DNA of 64,000 nucleotides, taken from NCBI RefSeq assembly GCF_001550065.1, contig NZ_LRUB01000027.1:99927-163926 (forward strand), given 5' to 3'. Position numbers and translations under genes: made by a program. The DNA comes from Kordiimonas lipolytica (GTDB lineage Bacteria > Pseudomonadota > Alphaproteobacteria > Sphingomonadales > Kordiimonadaceae). Shown here piece by piece: positions 16,469 to 24,787 of the stretch; positions within the stretch are counted from its first letter, which is position 1; every line of letters starts with the position of its first letter. The notes under the pieces were generated by a model, which ran no database searches, had not been told where the DNA came from, and saw only the letters and a list, made by a program, of their open reading frames with translations.

Positions 16469-18594
16469 TAGCTGCAGCTGCCCGCGCCGCTCATGCCCGA
16501 CGCACCGCAGGCAGTCATGCCCTGGCCGCTATAGTCCTGAATCCACTGGATGGTCGGACCATACTGGAACAGATGGGGGTGCGGCACAGATGGCGGCTTG
16601 GGCGGCAGGTGCGGCTTCTCCTTGAGAAGCGCCGGATAGGTCTTGGTCTCGAAGATCTCCCGTGCCCGAACCCACACGCTTTTGCCCTGGTTTTCCCCCA
16701 TGGTGGAAAAACGCTCGGCATTGATCGGTGTGGCGCAAGAACCCTTTGTGGCACAGTCGTTGGCGCCGGGGTTTTTATATTGCTCCTCAGCCGTGCCATA
16801 GAGGCCGCAACCGCCCTGGCCCGCGCAATTGTTCTTCACGTGGCAGGTATGGTCTTGCGCCAAAGGTTTGCCCGGATCTGCATAATTGTATGCAAGCGCC
16901 GTTGAACAGTAGCCCTGACCGGCGCAGGCGTTGTCACGCGTCCGGCCCTGCCCGGCACAGCTATTGAGCCCCATGCAGGCATGGCGCACTTCACCGGGCT
17001 GCACCGCCACGGGCGGGTTGGCCGGGAACATGGGAACGCCTTCATATTTCGATACGTCGCAGCTGCTGCCGGTGCTTGCCGGTACGGCGAATTTCGCCGC
17101 CTTCGCCGCTGCGATATTCTTGTCCAGCGGGTCCGCCGGGTCCTTGATACCCCGCCAATAGGGGCTGACGTCAAAGAGCGTCGGGATCAGCTTGATATAA
17201 TATTGGATGTCGCTGTTGTACCATTGCTCGTTGCCATATTTGGCATCAAGCGCCTTGGCCATGGCCGAAAGGTTGGCGAAAGCCTCGTCCCGTTTGCCCA
17301 GGTCGATATTCTCGAACGAAGGCGCAAAGGCCACTTTCTGATCGCCCATGGTTGCCTGCTGGCCGCGCATGGCCTGCAGCACTTTGTCGAGAACCCAGAT
17401 CATGGACCGGTGAAGGGCCTGGTTGAAATAGAGCTTCTGTTCAGACGACGGCACCTTGAAGATGGTCTCCGTCATGATCAGCATATATTGGTAAAGCCCG
17501 TTCACCACATCCGCGCATTCCTTGAAGCCGTCTGCATAGTTTGCTGCAACCGGGTTGGTGGGCACGTTATAGACAAAGCTTTCCAGCTGCTTGTTCGTGA
17601 TCGGGTTCGCTGGTGCTGGTGGCGGTGTGGGATTCGACTGTGGAATTTTTTCGTGGGTAGGGTGATAGCCTTCCAGGTTCGACTGGAGCGTCAGGAACTT
17701 ATAGTAGTGCGAAAATTCCTGGTCTGACGGATCGTCGAACTTGGTGAAGTCATAGCCTTCGCCCTGCGCGTCAATCGTCTGAATGGCCAGCAGCGCGTCA
17801 TGCTTGGTGTTGATTGTCATCAGTTCTACACCGCCTGCGTGGCTGTCGTCGCGGCTGGTGAAATCAGCCACCGTTGCCGCTGACCCCGCCGTGGGCGTCG
17901 TCACCGGGCAGGTCTTGTTGAAGCTGCCGGTCGGGAATACGGTGTCGATATTGTTCGGCGAATAGTTGGTGCTCTGAATCTGGTTCAGTTGCTGGCCCTT
18001 GGTAAAGTCAGAGTTCTCAACATATTTCGACAGGATCAGGCAGCGCACATAGGAATAGACCTGCCCGATTGTTTCCCAATCACCGCCTTCTGGTGGCGCA
18101 TCGACTTTGGCTGGATATTCGATCTCCAGGAACTGCCACATCTGCTCCAGCGAAAAGGGCGCCAGCGGGATTTGCACGGGCTTAGAGTCCGGGCCCAGTT
18201 TCGCATGCCCCGGCAGGTTTGTTGGGTAAGGCCATGGCGACTTGCCGTAAAGCTCTGGCGGCTGCCCCAGCGAGAACAGGATGTTCGACGCCAGCGACAT
18301 ATGCAGCATTTCTTCCACCGCCACGCTCATGATCATGGCGCCTGCCTCGTCGGCAAAACGGGTCACATGGTCAGACGGGAACCCCTTTGGCGTCCGGTTG
18401 ATGGAATAATAGGTGTAGAGATAGATCGGCAAGGTCGCCAGCTCGATCTCCACCGCGATCTGAAGATGATCCTTCAGTTCCTGCAGGACCCGGTCCCGGT
18501 TCCAGTCGGATGAAGTATTGATTGTGTTGATTACCGTCTTTTCCGCGTCTGTTGGTGGCAGCAGCGGATCGCTACTCTGGCTCTTTTCATACAT
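16468..18594 (-). CDS. Ferritin-like (VioB/iminophenylpyruvate dimer synthase-type) protein with Cys-rich C-terminal MNIO-substrate-like segment
   Basis: The 708 residues combine two parts. Residues about 30-330 form a ferritin-like helical domain with metal-ligand patterns AVEIELATLPIYLY, VEEMLHM (E-x-x-H) and EFSHYYK, as in the iminophenylpyruvate dimer synthase/VioB-type family. Residues about 510-708 are rich in cysteine (12 Cys) and contain NSCAGQG, NACAGQG, NNCAGQG and NDCATKG. Such N-x-C-A-G-Q motifs occur in DUF2282 bufferins, which are cysteine-modified by MNIO enzymes. The next two genes are an MNIO and its DUF2063 partner, overlapping by one and four bases. I infer that the C-terminal segment is the modification target. 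No signal peptide is visible, unlike secreted bufferins. Confidence 0.82.
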   Translation of the reverse strand: MYEKSQSSDPLLPPTDAEKTVINTINTSSDWNRDRVLQELKDHLQIAVEIELATLPIYLYTYYSINRTPKGFPSDHVTRFADEAGAMIMSVAVEEMLHMSLASNILFSLGQPPELYGKSPWPYPTNLPGHAKLGPDSKPVQIPLAPFSLEQMWQFLEIEYPAKVDAPPEGGDWETIGQVYSYVRCLILSKYVENSDFTKGQQLNQIQSTNYSPNNIDTVFPTGSFNKTCPVTTPTAGSAATVADFTSRDDSHAGGVELMTINTKHDALLAIQTIDAQGEGYDFTKFDDPSDQEFSHYYKFLTLQSNLEGYHPTHEKIPQSNPTPPPAPANPITNKQLESFVYNVPTNPVAANYADGFKECADVVNGLYQYMLIMTETIFKVPSSEQKLYFNQALHRSMIWVLDKVLQAMRGQQATMGDQKVAFAPSFENIDLGKRDEAFANLSAMAKALDAKYGNEQWYNSDIQYYIKLIPTLFDVSPYWRGIKDPADPLDKNIAAAKAAKFAVPASTGSSCDVSKYEGVPMFPANPPVAVQPGEVRHACMGLNSCAGQGRTRDNACAGQGYCSTALAYNYADPGKPLAQDHTCHVKNNCAGQGGCGLYGTAEEQYKNPGANDCATKGSCATPINAERFSTMGENQGKSVWVRAREIFETKTYPALLKEKPHLPPKPPSVPHPHLFQYGPTIQWIQDYSGQGMTACGASGMSGAGSCS

Positions 18595-18685
18595 GAGTGT
18601 GTCCTTTACCTCTCTATGGAATACCTCAATTATTGTGTCTGGAAAGCGTGCGCCCTGGCCCCCACCAAGGCGCGCGCCTTTTGTT

Positions 18686-19690
18686 TTAGGAACCCGGAAC
18701 TTTGGTCAGTGTGTTGGCGGTGACATGCGGGAAAAGAAGCAGCCTGCCGCCAATCGGAAGCTTCATCAAAATGTTCTGGCTATATTGCAGCTGGGTGTAA
18801 TTTTCCGTGCCGTCGAACGATTCCAGCCAATAAGTGCAGCCATAGGATTCCACATTGGCATGCTGCTGTTCGAACCCGATGTTGGTCACCGCACCCGTTC
18901 CGTTTGTCGAACTCAGCTCCAGTTCCAGGTAATTGGTTGGCGCCCGTGCCGCCAGCGCGTCCGTCAGCACCTGGTTCGGGTTGGCCGTATATTGGGGCTG
19001 CGGGTTGGTCACCGGATTCTGGGTCGTATATTCAGGCGGCAAGCCGGAATAGCCCTGCGGAATAACCGAAGCTTGCGGAATAGACGGCACACCCGTGGCA
19101 CCGGAAACATAATTGCCAAGCGCGAGGATTGAGTTGCCATGGGGCACCGAAACCTGCTTGACGATGTCATAGTCCTGCGTCGGCGGCATGCTGTTATGCA
19201 CAGTCTTGTCGCAAATGCCGGGCAGATCACCGTTGCCGTACGGCCCAAGCTGCTGAGTGCCGTCTTTGAGGAACAGGAGCGAGCCATTTTCGGCATGTAC
19301 CAGCGCGTCCTTATTGGGCCCTTCGGCGAAATAGACCCGCTGTTCGTAAAAAGCCGTAAAGGCCGTCTGCGTGCCCACACCACCCCGGTTGGCGGCACTG
19401 CCGTGAATGGCCGAAAAGGTCAGCTCTTCATAGTAGGAGAAATTCTTCAGAATGAAGCCGTCCGGCGTTGACGGGTCAACCTGCGGCAATGGCATCACAT
19501 TATAGGAATAGGGCGCGCCCGGCCCGCCCTTGTCTGTGCCCGCCAGATTTTGGTTGGTCCAGGTGCCGATCAGATGCGCCAGCGGCCCAAGATCGGCAGT
19601 CGGGACACCCGGCGACATTTGCGGCGGCTCAGAGATCAGCGGTGTGGAAAGGTCTGGTGCCGTGTTGGCCGGATGGATAGTCATGATCAT
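18686..19690 (-). CDS. Haem-binding beta-barrel (nitrobindin-like) protein
   Basis: The 334-residue product opens with a disordered Pro-rich stretch and then has GPLAHLIGTWTNQN, the conserved G-x-W start of nitrobindin/FABP-like haem-binding barrels. It continues with YEELTFSAIHG and FYEQRVYF-x-E and ends in a second barrel segment (YLELELSSTNG). Nitrobindins bind ferric haem and react with NO or peroxynitrite. It is the first gene of the operon with the ferritin-like, MNIO and DUF2063 genes (91 bases before the next). It lacks a signal peptide. The ligand histidine cannot be assigned by eye. Confidence 0.7.
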   Translation of the reverse strand: MIMTIHPANTAPDLSTPLISEPPQMSPGVPTADLGPLAHLIGTWTNQNLAGTDKGGPGAPYSYNVMPLPQVDPSTPDGFILKNFSYYEELTFSAIHGSAANRGGVGTQTAFTAFYEQRVYFAEGPNKDALVHAENGSLLFLKDGTQQLGPYGNGDLPGICDKTVHNSMPPTQDYDIVKQVSVPHGNSILALGNYVSGATGVPSIPQASVIPQGYSGLPPEYTTQNPVTNPQPQYTANPNQVLTDALAARAPTNYLELELSSTNGTGAVTNIGFEQQHANVESYGCTYWLESFDGTENYTQLQYSQNILMKLPIGGRLLLFPHVTANTLTKVPGS

Positions 19691-20033
19691 GTTGCCCTTA
19701 CAATCATAGAGGCTGCCAAAAGGCAGCTCGTTTGAGCGAATTCGGACCCTGCCTTACGTTTCTGCCCCCGCTTCCCAGAAGGACAGAGGAGCTCAAGAGC
19801 ATCCCGACGGGGCACCCAATCCTTCTTTCTTTAGTTTTCGGGAACTCAGATACTGATACAGCTAAAGCGACGCGTCATCTACCATAGGGTGTATATCACT
19901 GTGCAGAATCCGTGACAATCACAAGCAAGGGCTGCCCGCCGAATTGGGAAAAAGACCGGTTGTATTTTTTGGCCAGGCCCGCCCTTGCCACAACCACCCG
20001 CGCGCGCTAGACATTTTAGTATGTCTCACGGGA
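19691..20033. other. Divergent intergenic region (MNIO operon / modABC)
   Basis: No gene is supported in about 340 bases. It must contain promoters for the minus-strand haem-protein/MNIO operon and for modABC. The only notable structure is the inverted repeat at 20009-20026. Confidence 0.5.
20009..20026. promoter_or_regulatory. Inverted repeat upstream of modA, candidate molybdate-regulator site
   Basis: AGACAT (20009-20014) and ATGTCT (20021-20026) form a perfect 6-base inverted repeat with a six-base AT-rich spacer, just before the two possible modA starts. Position suggests an operator, for instance for a ModE-type repressor, but the sequence does not match the E. coli ModE consensus closely and no modE gene is in the window. 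Confidence 0.35.
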
Positions 20034-20051
20034 ATGATCGGGCTGACGCCT

Positions 20052-20810
20052 ATGCTGCGCCTTCTTAATCTGCTGCCGCTACTATTGGCCTTGCTGGCTG
20101 CGCCCGCTGAGGCTGGCGAAACGCGCATTGCCGTGGCCGCCAACTTCAGCCACGCTGCAAAGGCAGTCAGTGGCGCATTTGAGCGCGAGAGCGGCCACCG
20201 CGTGCATTTCAGCTTCGGATCGACCGGCCAGCTTTATGCCCAGATCAGCCAGGGTGCGCCATATGATGCCTTCCTGGCCGCCGACCAGGCACGGCCCATG
20301 CGCGCGGAGCACGACGGCCTGGCCGTCCCCGGCAGCCGCTTCACTTATGCGATCGGCAGACTGGTGCTTTTTGGCGGCAACAAAGGCCCTGTCCATGGTG
20401 AGACGCTGCAGACAACAGAGCCAACCAGGCTGGCTATCGCCAACCCCGCGACCGCACCCTATGGGGCAGCTGCCATGGAAACGCTGGCGGCGCTGGGCGT
20501 CGTTGCCAGATTTGAACCCCGGCTGGTACGCGGCACAAATGTGGCACAAGCCTACCAGTTTATCGCCACCGGCAACGCGGACCTTGGGTTTGTGGCGCTG
20601 GCGCAGGTGTTCGACCAGCCCGCCACGGATTACTGGCTTGTGCCAGCGAATCTTCACAGCCCTATCGCGCAGGACGCCGTGCTGCTGACGCACGGTGAAG
20701 CGAACGCTGCCGCCCGCGCCTTCATGGCGTTCCTGAAAGGTGATAACGCCCGGGCCATCATCGCAGGCATGGGTTATGAGGCCAGCACCAGCGCGGGAGG
20801 CCAGCCCTGA
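20052..20810 (+). CDS. modA: Molybdate ABC transporter, substrate-binding protein
   Basis: The periplasmic protein binds molybdate for uptake. The product has a signal peptide ([21 protein letters not shown]) followed by [30 protein letters not shown] and GRLVLFG, typical of ModA. Two starts are possible: 20052, used here because it gives a compact signal peptide, or 20034 with a closer purine-rich ribosome site. A still longer frame from 19944 is unlikely. The stop overlaps modB by one base, so modABC form one operon. Confidence 0.92.
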   Translation: MLRLLNLLPLLLALLAAPAEAGETRIAVAANFSHAAKAVSGAFERESGHRVHFSFGSTGQLYAQISQGAPYDAFLAADQARPMRAEHDGLAVPGSRFTYAIGRLVLFGGNKGPVHGETLQTTEPTRLAIANPATAPYGAAAMETLAALGVVARFEPRLVRGTNVAQAYQFIATGNADLGFVALAQVFDQPATDYWLVPANLHSPIAQDAVLLTHGEANAAARAFMAFLKGDNARAIIAGMGYEASTSAGGQP

Positions 20811-21499
20811 TGGACGATGTAAATCTCTGGTCACCAATTTTCCTGACCGCCAAGCTGGCCTTTGTGACCACGCTCATATTGATGCTCCTTGGCACGCCCA
20901 TCGCCTGGTGGCTGGCGCGGTCCGGAAACCGCTTCAAGGAAGCCGTGGCAGCCGTGGTTGCCCTGCCGCTTGTGCTGCCGCCCACGGTGCTCGGGTTTTA
21001 CCTGCTGATGGCGCTGGGGCCGGAAGGCCCGGGCGGGCTTATCGCCTCGCTTTATGGGGCGCGGTCACTGGCCTTCACCTTTGAAGGGCTGGTGATCGGG
21101 TCGGTGATCTATTCGCTGCCCTTTGTGGTACAGCCGATCAGAAACGCGTTTGAGGCCATCGGCGACCGACCGCTAGAGGTGGCCGCAACGCTGGGCGCGA
21201 GCCCCTGGGACCGGTTCTGGAGCGTGGCCATGCCGCTGGCGCGCCCAGGGTTCCTGACCGGCGCTGTGCTGGGTTTCAGCCATACAGTGGGCGAGTTTGG
21301 CGTGGTGCTGATGATCGGCGGCAACATCCTGGGCGAAACCCGGGTGCTTTCAGTGGCCATCTATGACTATGTGGAAACCCTCAACTGGGCGCCGGCACAC
21401 CTGCTGGCGGGCGGCCTGCTGGTATTCTCCTTCCTGGTGATCTTCGCCGTGATGACGCTTGAAAAACGCTGGCGGTTCAGGAACGAGGACCGGTCATGA
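20810..21499 (+). CDS. modB: Molybdate ABC transporter, permease
   Basis: The 229-residue inner-membrane protein has about five transmembrane segments. It carries the EAA-type cytoplasmic loop that docks the ATPase ([20 protein letters not shown] at about residues 122-141). The [18 protein letters not shown] segment is typical of ModB. It starts at the modA stop and overlaps modC by four bases. Confidence 0.95.
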   Translation: MDDVNLWSPIFLTAKLAFVTTLILMLLGTPIAWWLARSGNRFKEAVAAVVALPLVLPPTVLGFYLLMALGPEGPGGLIASLYGARSLAFTFEGLVIGSVIYSLPFVVQPIRNAFEAIGDRPLEVAATLGASPWDRFWSVAMPLARPGFLTGAVLGFSHTVGEFGVVLMIGGNILGETRVLSVAIYDYVETLNWAPAHLLAGGLLVFSFLVIFAVMTLEKRWRFRNEDRS

Positions 21500-22593
21500 G
21501 CGACAATATGATTCGCGCGGCTTTCCGCGGGCAGGCAGGCGATCTCAGGATCGATATGGATTTCACCATGCCGGGCATGGGTGTGACCGCCCTGTTTGGC
21601 GCGTCCGGCAGCGGCAAGACCACGATCCTGCGCGCCATGGCCGGGCTTGCACCGATGCAAGGCATGCTGCGAGTGGGCGACACGGTGTGGCAGGACAGCG
21701 ACCGCGGCATCTTCAAAGCCCCACACGAACGACCCATTGGCTATGTGTTTCAGGAGGCCAGCCTGTTCCCGCACCTGTCGGTCGAGGGCAATATCCGCTA
21801 CGGCGAAAAGAGGTCGCTTAAGAAGGGCAAAGTGCCCCCCGTATTCGGCGACATCGCGGCCATGATGCAGATTGAGCATCTTATGGACCGCGCGCCAAAG
21901 CACCTGTCCGGTGGCGAGCGCCAGCGGGTGGCGGTTGCGCGGGCACTGATGCGCGGGCCGGAGCTGTTGCTTATGGACGAGCCCCTGTCGGCCCTGGACA
22001 GGCGGGGCCGCGACAGTGTGCTGGCCTGCCTTGAGGCCCTGCACCGGGAACTGAAAATCCCGATGCTTTATGTCAGCCATGATTCAGGCGAGGTGGCGCG
22101 CCTGGCAGACCATATGGTGATCATCGATGCGGGCCGGAAACAGGCGGAAGGCGCGACGGCCACCCTTTTCGCGCAGCTTGACTTCACACCGCCGGACGGG
22201 CGGGCAGAAGCCGGGGCGATCCTGCGTGCCACCGTACGGGACCAGGACAGGGAAAGCCGGACAACCCATGTGAGCGTGGGCGAACAGACCCTGACTATGC
22301 CGCAGATCGAGGGCGCGGCTGGCACGGCGGTAACACTCAGGATCAAGGCGCGCGATGTGGCGCTGGCGCTGAAGAAACCCGAAGCCATCAGCATCCGCAA
22401 CATTCTGGAAGGCCGGATCAGCGAGATTAGGGACTCTGCCGACACGGGCCATGTGGATATATTGGTTGATATCGGCGGCGGGGTGCTCAGGTCACAGATC
22501 ACGCATGAGGCCTGCCGGGAACTGGCGCTTGAGCCGGGCGTCAACGTCTACGCGCTGGTCAAAAGCATGTCGTTTGATCGCCCCGGCGCTTGA
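21496..22593 (+). CDS. modC: Molybdate ABC transporter, ATP-binding protein
   Basis: The 365-residue ATPase powers molybdate import. Walker A (GASGSGKTT, about residue 35), Q-loop (YVFQEASLF), signature ([15 protein letters not shown]), Walker B ([12 protein letters not shown]) and H-loop (YVSHD) are intact. The C-terminal 130 residues are a mop/TOBE domain that senses molybdate. Convergent to the GNAT gene, with a hairpin between them. Confidence 0.95.
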   Translation: MSDNMIRAAFRGQAGDLRIDMDFTMPGMGVTALFGASGSGKTTILRAMAGLAPMQGMLRVGDTVWQDSDRGIFKAPHERPIGYVFQEASLFPHLSVEGNIRYGEKRSLKKGKVPPVFGDIAAMMQIEHLMDRAPKHLSGGERQRVAVARALMRGPELLLMDEPLSALDRRGRDSVLACLEALHRELKIPMLYVSHDSGEVARLADHMVIIDAGRKQAEGATATLFAQLDFTPPDGRAEAGAILRATVRDQDRESRTTHVSVGEQTLTMPQIEGAAGTAVTLRIKARDVALALKKPEAISIRNILEGRISEIRDSADTGHVDILVDIGGGVLRSQITHEACRELALEPGVNVYALVKSMSFDRPGA

Positions 22594-22611
22594 GCCGGGA
22601 CGTGTTCCAAT

Positions 22612-22635
22612 GGGCGGGCTTAAACCATCCCGCCC
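22612..22635. terminator. Hairpin between modC and the convergent GNAT gene
   Basis: GGGCGGG (22612-22618) pairs with CCCGCCC (22629-22635) around a ten-base loop. It lies between convergent genes and overlaps the last codons of the minus-strand gene. There is no T-run, so the assignment as terminator rests on position and stem strength. Confidence 0.5.
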
Positions 22636-23180
22636 GCGGCCTCGCGCGGCCTAATGTCCGAAATACCGGCCATCTCGTCCGCTGTGGGCATCCAGCTCAT
22701 GCGGGCGAAGACCTGGTCGGACATGGCTTCATCTTCAACGAACCCGTATTTCGTCAAGAACTTGCCCATGGCAAAATCATCACGCCGCGTTGGCACCAGA
22801 AGCGGCCTCTTGGTCGTGGCCGCAGCTTTCATCAGCCACAGAAGAATGCCGGAACCGAAGCCCTTGCCCTGTGCCTTCTTGATGAAGTCCAGGTCCACCA
22901 GCCGAAGCTCAACCGGCTGGACATCCAGCGTCAGCCGCCCGATGCGCGAGCCGTTCTTTTCCAGGATCAGATAAATGGCATTCGGAAACTGCGACCCATA
23001 GCCGCCTGACTGGGCGTCAAGCTGCATCTCGATCACGGTTTCAATATAGTCCTTCTCCGCATCGATCAGGCGCAGGTCGTCGCGGTTGTCCTTATACATT
23101 TTGGCAAGGAAATCCTTGTCATGGCGGCCTGCGGGGCGGGCGCTGATGCCGTGCGGCAGGTCAACTGTTCCTTCAATCAT
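22620..23180 (-). CDS. GNAT-family N-acetyltransferase
   Basis: The 186 residues show a GNAT fold. A beta-4 strand (LRLVDLDFIKKAQGKGFGSGILLWLMKAA) contains the acetyl-CoA pyrophosphate loop Q-G-K-G-F-G-S at about residues 109-115, and a later FLTKYGFVEDE segment is typical of the C-terminal beta strands. The substrate is unknown. It is the last gene of a minus-strand group with two DUF6916-like and two tail-collar proteins and may act on one of them. Confidence 0.85.
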   Translation of the reverse strand: MIEGTVDLPHGISARPAGRHDKDFLAKMYKDNRDDLRLIDAEKDYIETVIEMQLDAQSGGYGSQFPNAIYLILEKNGSRIGRLTLDVQPVELRLVDLDFIKKAQGKGFGSGILLWLMKAAATTKRPLLVPTRRDDFAMGKFLTKYGFVEDEAMSDQVFARMSWMPTADEMAGISDIRPREAAGGMV

Positions 23181-23209
23181 GCTCTGTCTCCGTATTCTCT
23201 GATACCAGC

Positions 23210-23560
23210 CTAGTTGAACATCACCTGATAATAAGCGCCTTCCGGCAGGTTCGCCGGGCGCATCATCCGGTGGATCATCAGGCCGTCAAGCGACCCGTCC
23301 TCGAGCCCGGCAATGCTGCCTTTGAATTCGAGGGTTTGCTGCATCAGGTGCGCCTCATCCACATCCGCCCGGAAAATCAGGATAAAGGGCGTGCGCTTGC
23401 TGTCCGGCCCGGCCGATAGCGGTTTCTCCTTGCATTCCATCAAGGTAACCGGCATGGCCAGGTCACCCGCAACAAACTGATAGTCCTTTTCTATGCCGCC
23501 ATCGAAAAGCTGCGCATTGGCAGTTGCGATTGAAAGCGATGCTGTTTCTGTGCTCGTCAT
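23210..23560 (-). CDS. Small DUF6916-like protein
   Basis: The start at 23560 is set by an AGGGAGA ribosome site; the open frame further upstream has none. The 116-residue product contains MPVTLMECKEKPLSAGPDSKRTPFILIFRAD and ends in EGAYYQVMFN. It is related to the 148-residue protein at 24296-24742, which shares a middle KKPFSVVLSGP-like strand and an ending LYEINFG. Such small proteins often accompany tail-collar (MdpB-like) genes; the molecular role is not known. Confidence 0.7.
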   Translation of the reverse strand: MTSTETASLSIATANAQLFDGGIEKDYQFVAGDLAMPVTLMECKEKPLSAGPDSKRTPFILIFRADVDEAHLMQQTLEFKGSIAGLEDGSLDGLMIHRMMRPANLPEGAYYQVMFN

Positions 23561-23583
23561 AATATTCTCCCTAATTGGTACCA

Positions 23584-23613
23584 CCCATGTCCGCCTCCCC
23601 GAAGGCGGATGGG
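23584..23613. repeat. Intergenic hairpin inside the tail-collar operon
   Basis: TCCGCCT (23590-23596) pairs with AGGCGGA (23603-23609), extended outward by CCCA/TGGG. It sits between the tail-collar gene ending at 23652 and the ribosome site of the small protein. It could attenuate or process the transcript; no T-run follows on the minus strand. Confidence 0.45.
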
Positions 23614-23651
23614 CGCCGCGCGGACGCGGCCCCCGATAGCTCATGATCGCA

Positions 23652-24275
23652 TCAGGAACGTGATGGATATAGGCCCTCAAGGCACATGCTATAGTGCACA
23701 GCCTGCGTTGGTTGCTGAATCGACACAGCCTGCGTCGCCTGCGGTGTATCCTGGATTGTCAGCGCGTTTGTATTGAAACCGCTGATAGCTGCATTCACAC
23801 CGCCAATCGTGGCTTTTGTCGTCACTTCTGCCGGTGCCGTGTAGGCATTGCCCAGAGGCGAACCAAGACCACTTGCCGGAACGGCGAGATAGTCACCATC
23901 TGCTGGAGTCGCATCCTGGCCCGCGCTTGCAGACACACTAACGTTTACGCTAGCGCCACCACTCCCCGTATAGGTGAAACCGTGGGTGTGGTCCGGCATT
24001 TTTGAGAGCGACAGCACTTCATGATGCCAGCCCGGTTTGGCACCCATGACCCATGGCGAAAGGCCTGGGCTTTGCCCCCAGCCCATCGGCACACGCCCCC
24101 TCAGGTCAGGTAGGGTAAAGTCGGTCCGACAATCGCCTCCAAATCGACAGCCCAGAAGCGAAAACAGCGCGGAGAACTGGCCGATACTCAGATACTGGCC
24201 ATTGCAAAGGCCCCATTCGGCTGGCGTAAATTGAAATCCGAGCGCTTTGATAACGCCCATATATTGTTCATACAT
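23652..24275 (-). CDS. Tail-collar domain protein (MdpB-like), copy 1
   Basis: The 207-residue product begins with the phage tail-collar signature: YMGVIKALGFQFTPAEW, then LPDLRGRVPMGWGQSPGL, and a DHTHGF motif. A Gly/Ser-rich middle and a conserved ending (MCLEGLYPSRS) follow. Proteins of this family are known both from phage tails and, as here, as isolated chromosomal genes without other phage parts. It shares a 50-base identical stretch with copy 2 (24788-25414), encoding ADGDYLAVPASGLGSPLG. Confidence 0.85.
   Translation of the reverse strand: MYEQYMGVIKALGFQFTPAEWGLCNGQYLSIGQFSALFSLLGCRFGGDCRTDFTLPDLRGRVPMGWGQSPGLSPWVMGAKPGWHHEVLSLSKMPDHTHGFTYTGSGGASVNVSVSASAGQDATPADGDYLAVPASGLGSPLGNAYTAPAEVTTKATIGGVNAAISGFNTNALTIQDTPQATQAVSIQQPTQAVHYSMCLEGLYPSRS
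23854..23903. repeat. 50-base identical repeat, copy A
   Basis: Bases 23854-23903 are identical to 24990-25039, in the same orientation and reading frame of the two tail-collar genes, whereas flanking codons differ. The neighbourhood on both sides is also similar at lower identity. Confidence 0.85.
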
Positions 24276-24295
24276 GATAAATCTCCTGCTGCCCG

Positions 24296-24742
24296 TTAAC
24301 CGAAATTGATTTCGTAAAGCACAACAGGGCGCGACTGGGTATCCTGCTCGTTTTCAACGACCGTCGCATCATCGGCTTTCTTCTTGGCTTTCGCGGGTGC
24401 CTTCTTCTTGGCAATCGCCGCAGCCTTCTTCATCGCCTCTGTGTTGAAATCGTCGCTTTCAGGATTGTCAGCCTTGTTGTCCACATACAGGCCTTCAAGC
24501 ACGCCGACCTTCTCAAGCGTCAGGTCATAACAGCCATCAGGGGCTTGGTAGGACTCCGGTCCGCTCAGGACCACCGAGAAGGGCTTCTTACGGCAATCAG
24601 AAGGGCGTGCATCGTCCTTCTTCAGCTTGGCCTCATGGACCTCCTCAACCGTCAATTCAATGTCCGGGCCGTCCATGATCGTCAGGGTCACTTTTGACCC
24701 GATGAGATCCTTGAAATTTTTTGATGTTACCTTGTCCAGCAT
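24296..24742 (-). CDS. DUF6916-like protein with Lys/Ala-rich linker
   Basis: The 148 residues start with MLDKVTSKNFKDLIGSKVTLTI and contain DCRKKPFSVVLSGPES. A basic low-complexity linker (AAAIAKKKAPAKAKKKADD, about residues 106-124) then leads to an ending RPVVLYEINFG that matches the core ending of the family. The linker splits the fold near its last strand. It lies between the two tail-collar genes on the same strand and is likely co-expressed. No function is known for the family. Confidence 0.7.
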   Translation of the reverse strand: MLDKVTSKNFKDLIGSKVTLTIMDGPDIELTVEEVHEAKLKKDDARPSDCRKKPFSVVLSGPESYQAPDGCYDLTLEKVGVLEGLYVDNKADNPESDDFNTEAMKKAAAIAKKKAPAKAKKKADDATVVENEQDTQSRPVVLYEINFG

Positions 24743-24787
24743 AGCTAAACCTCCTTATTTAAGGGCTGGATAATCCGTCCCTTGGGG

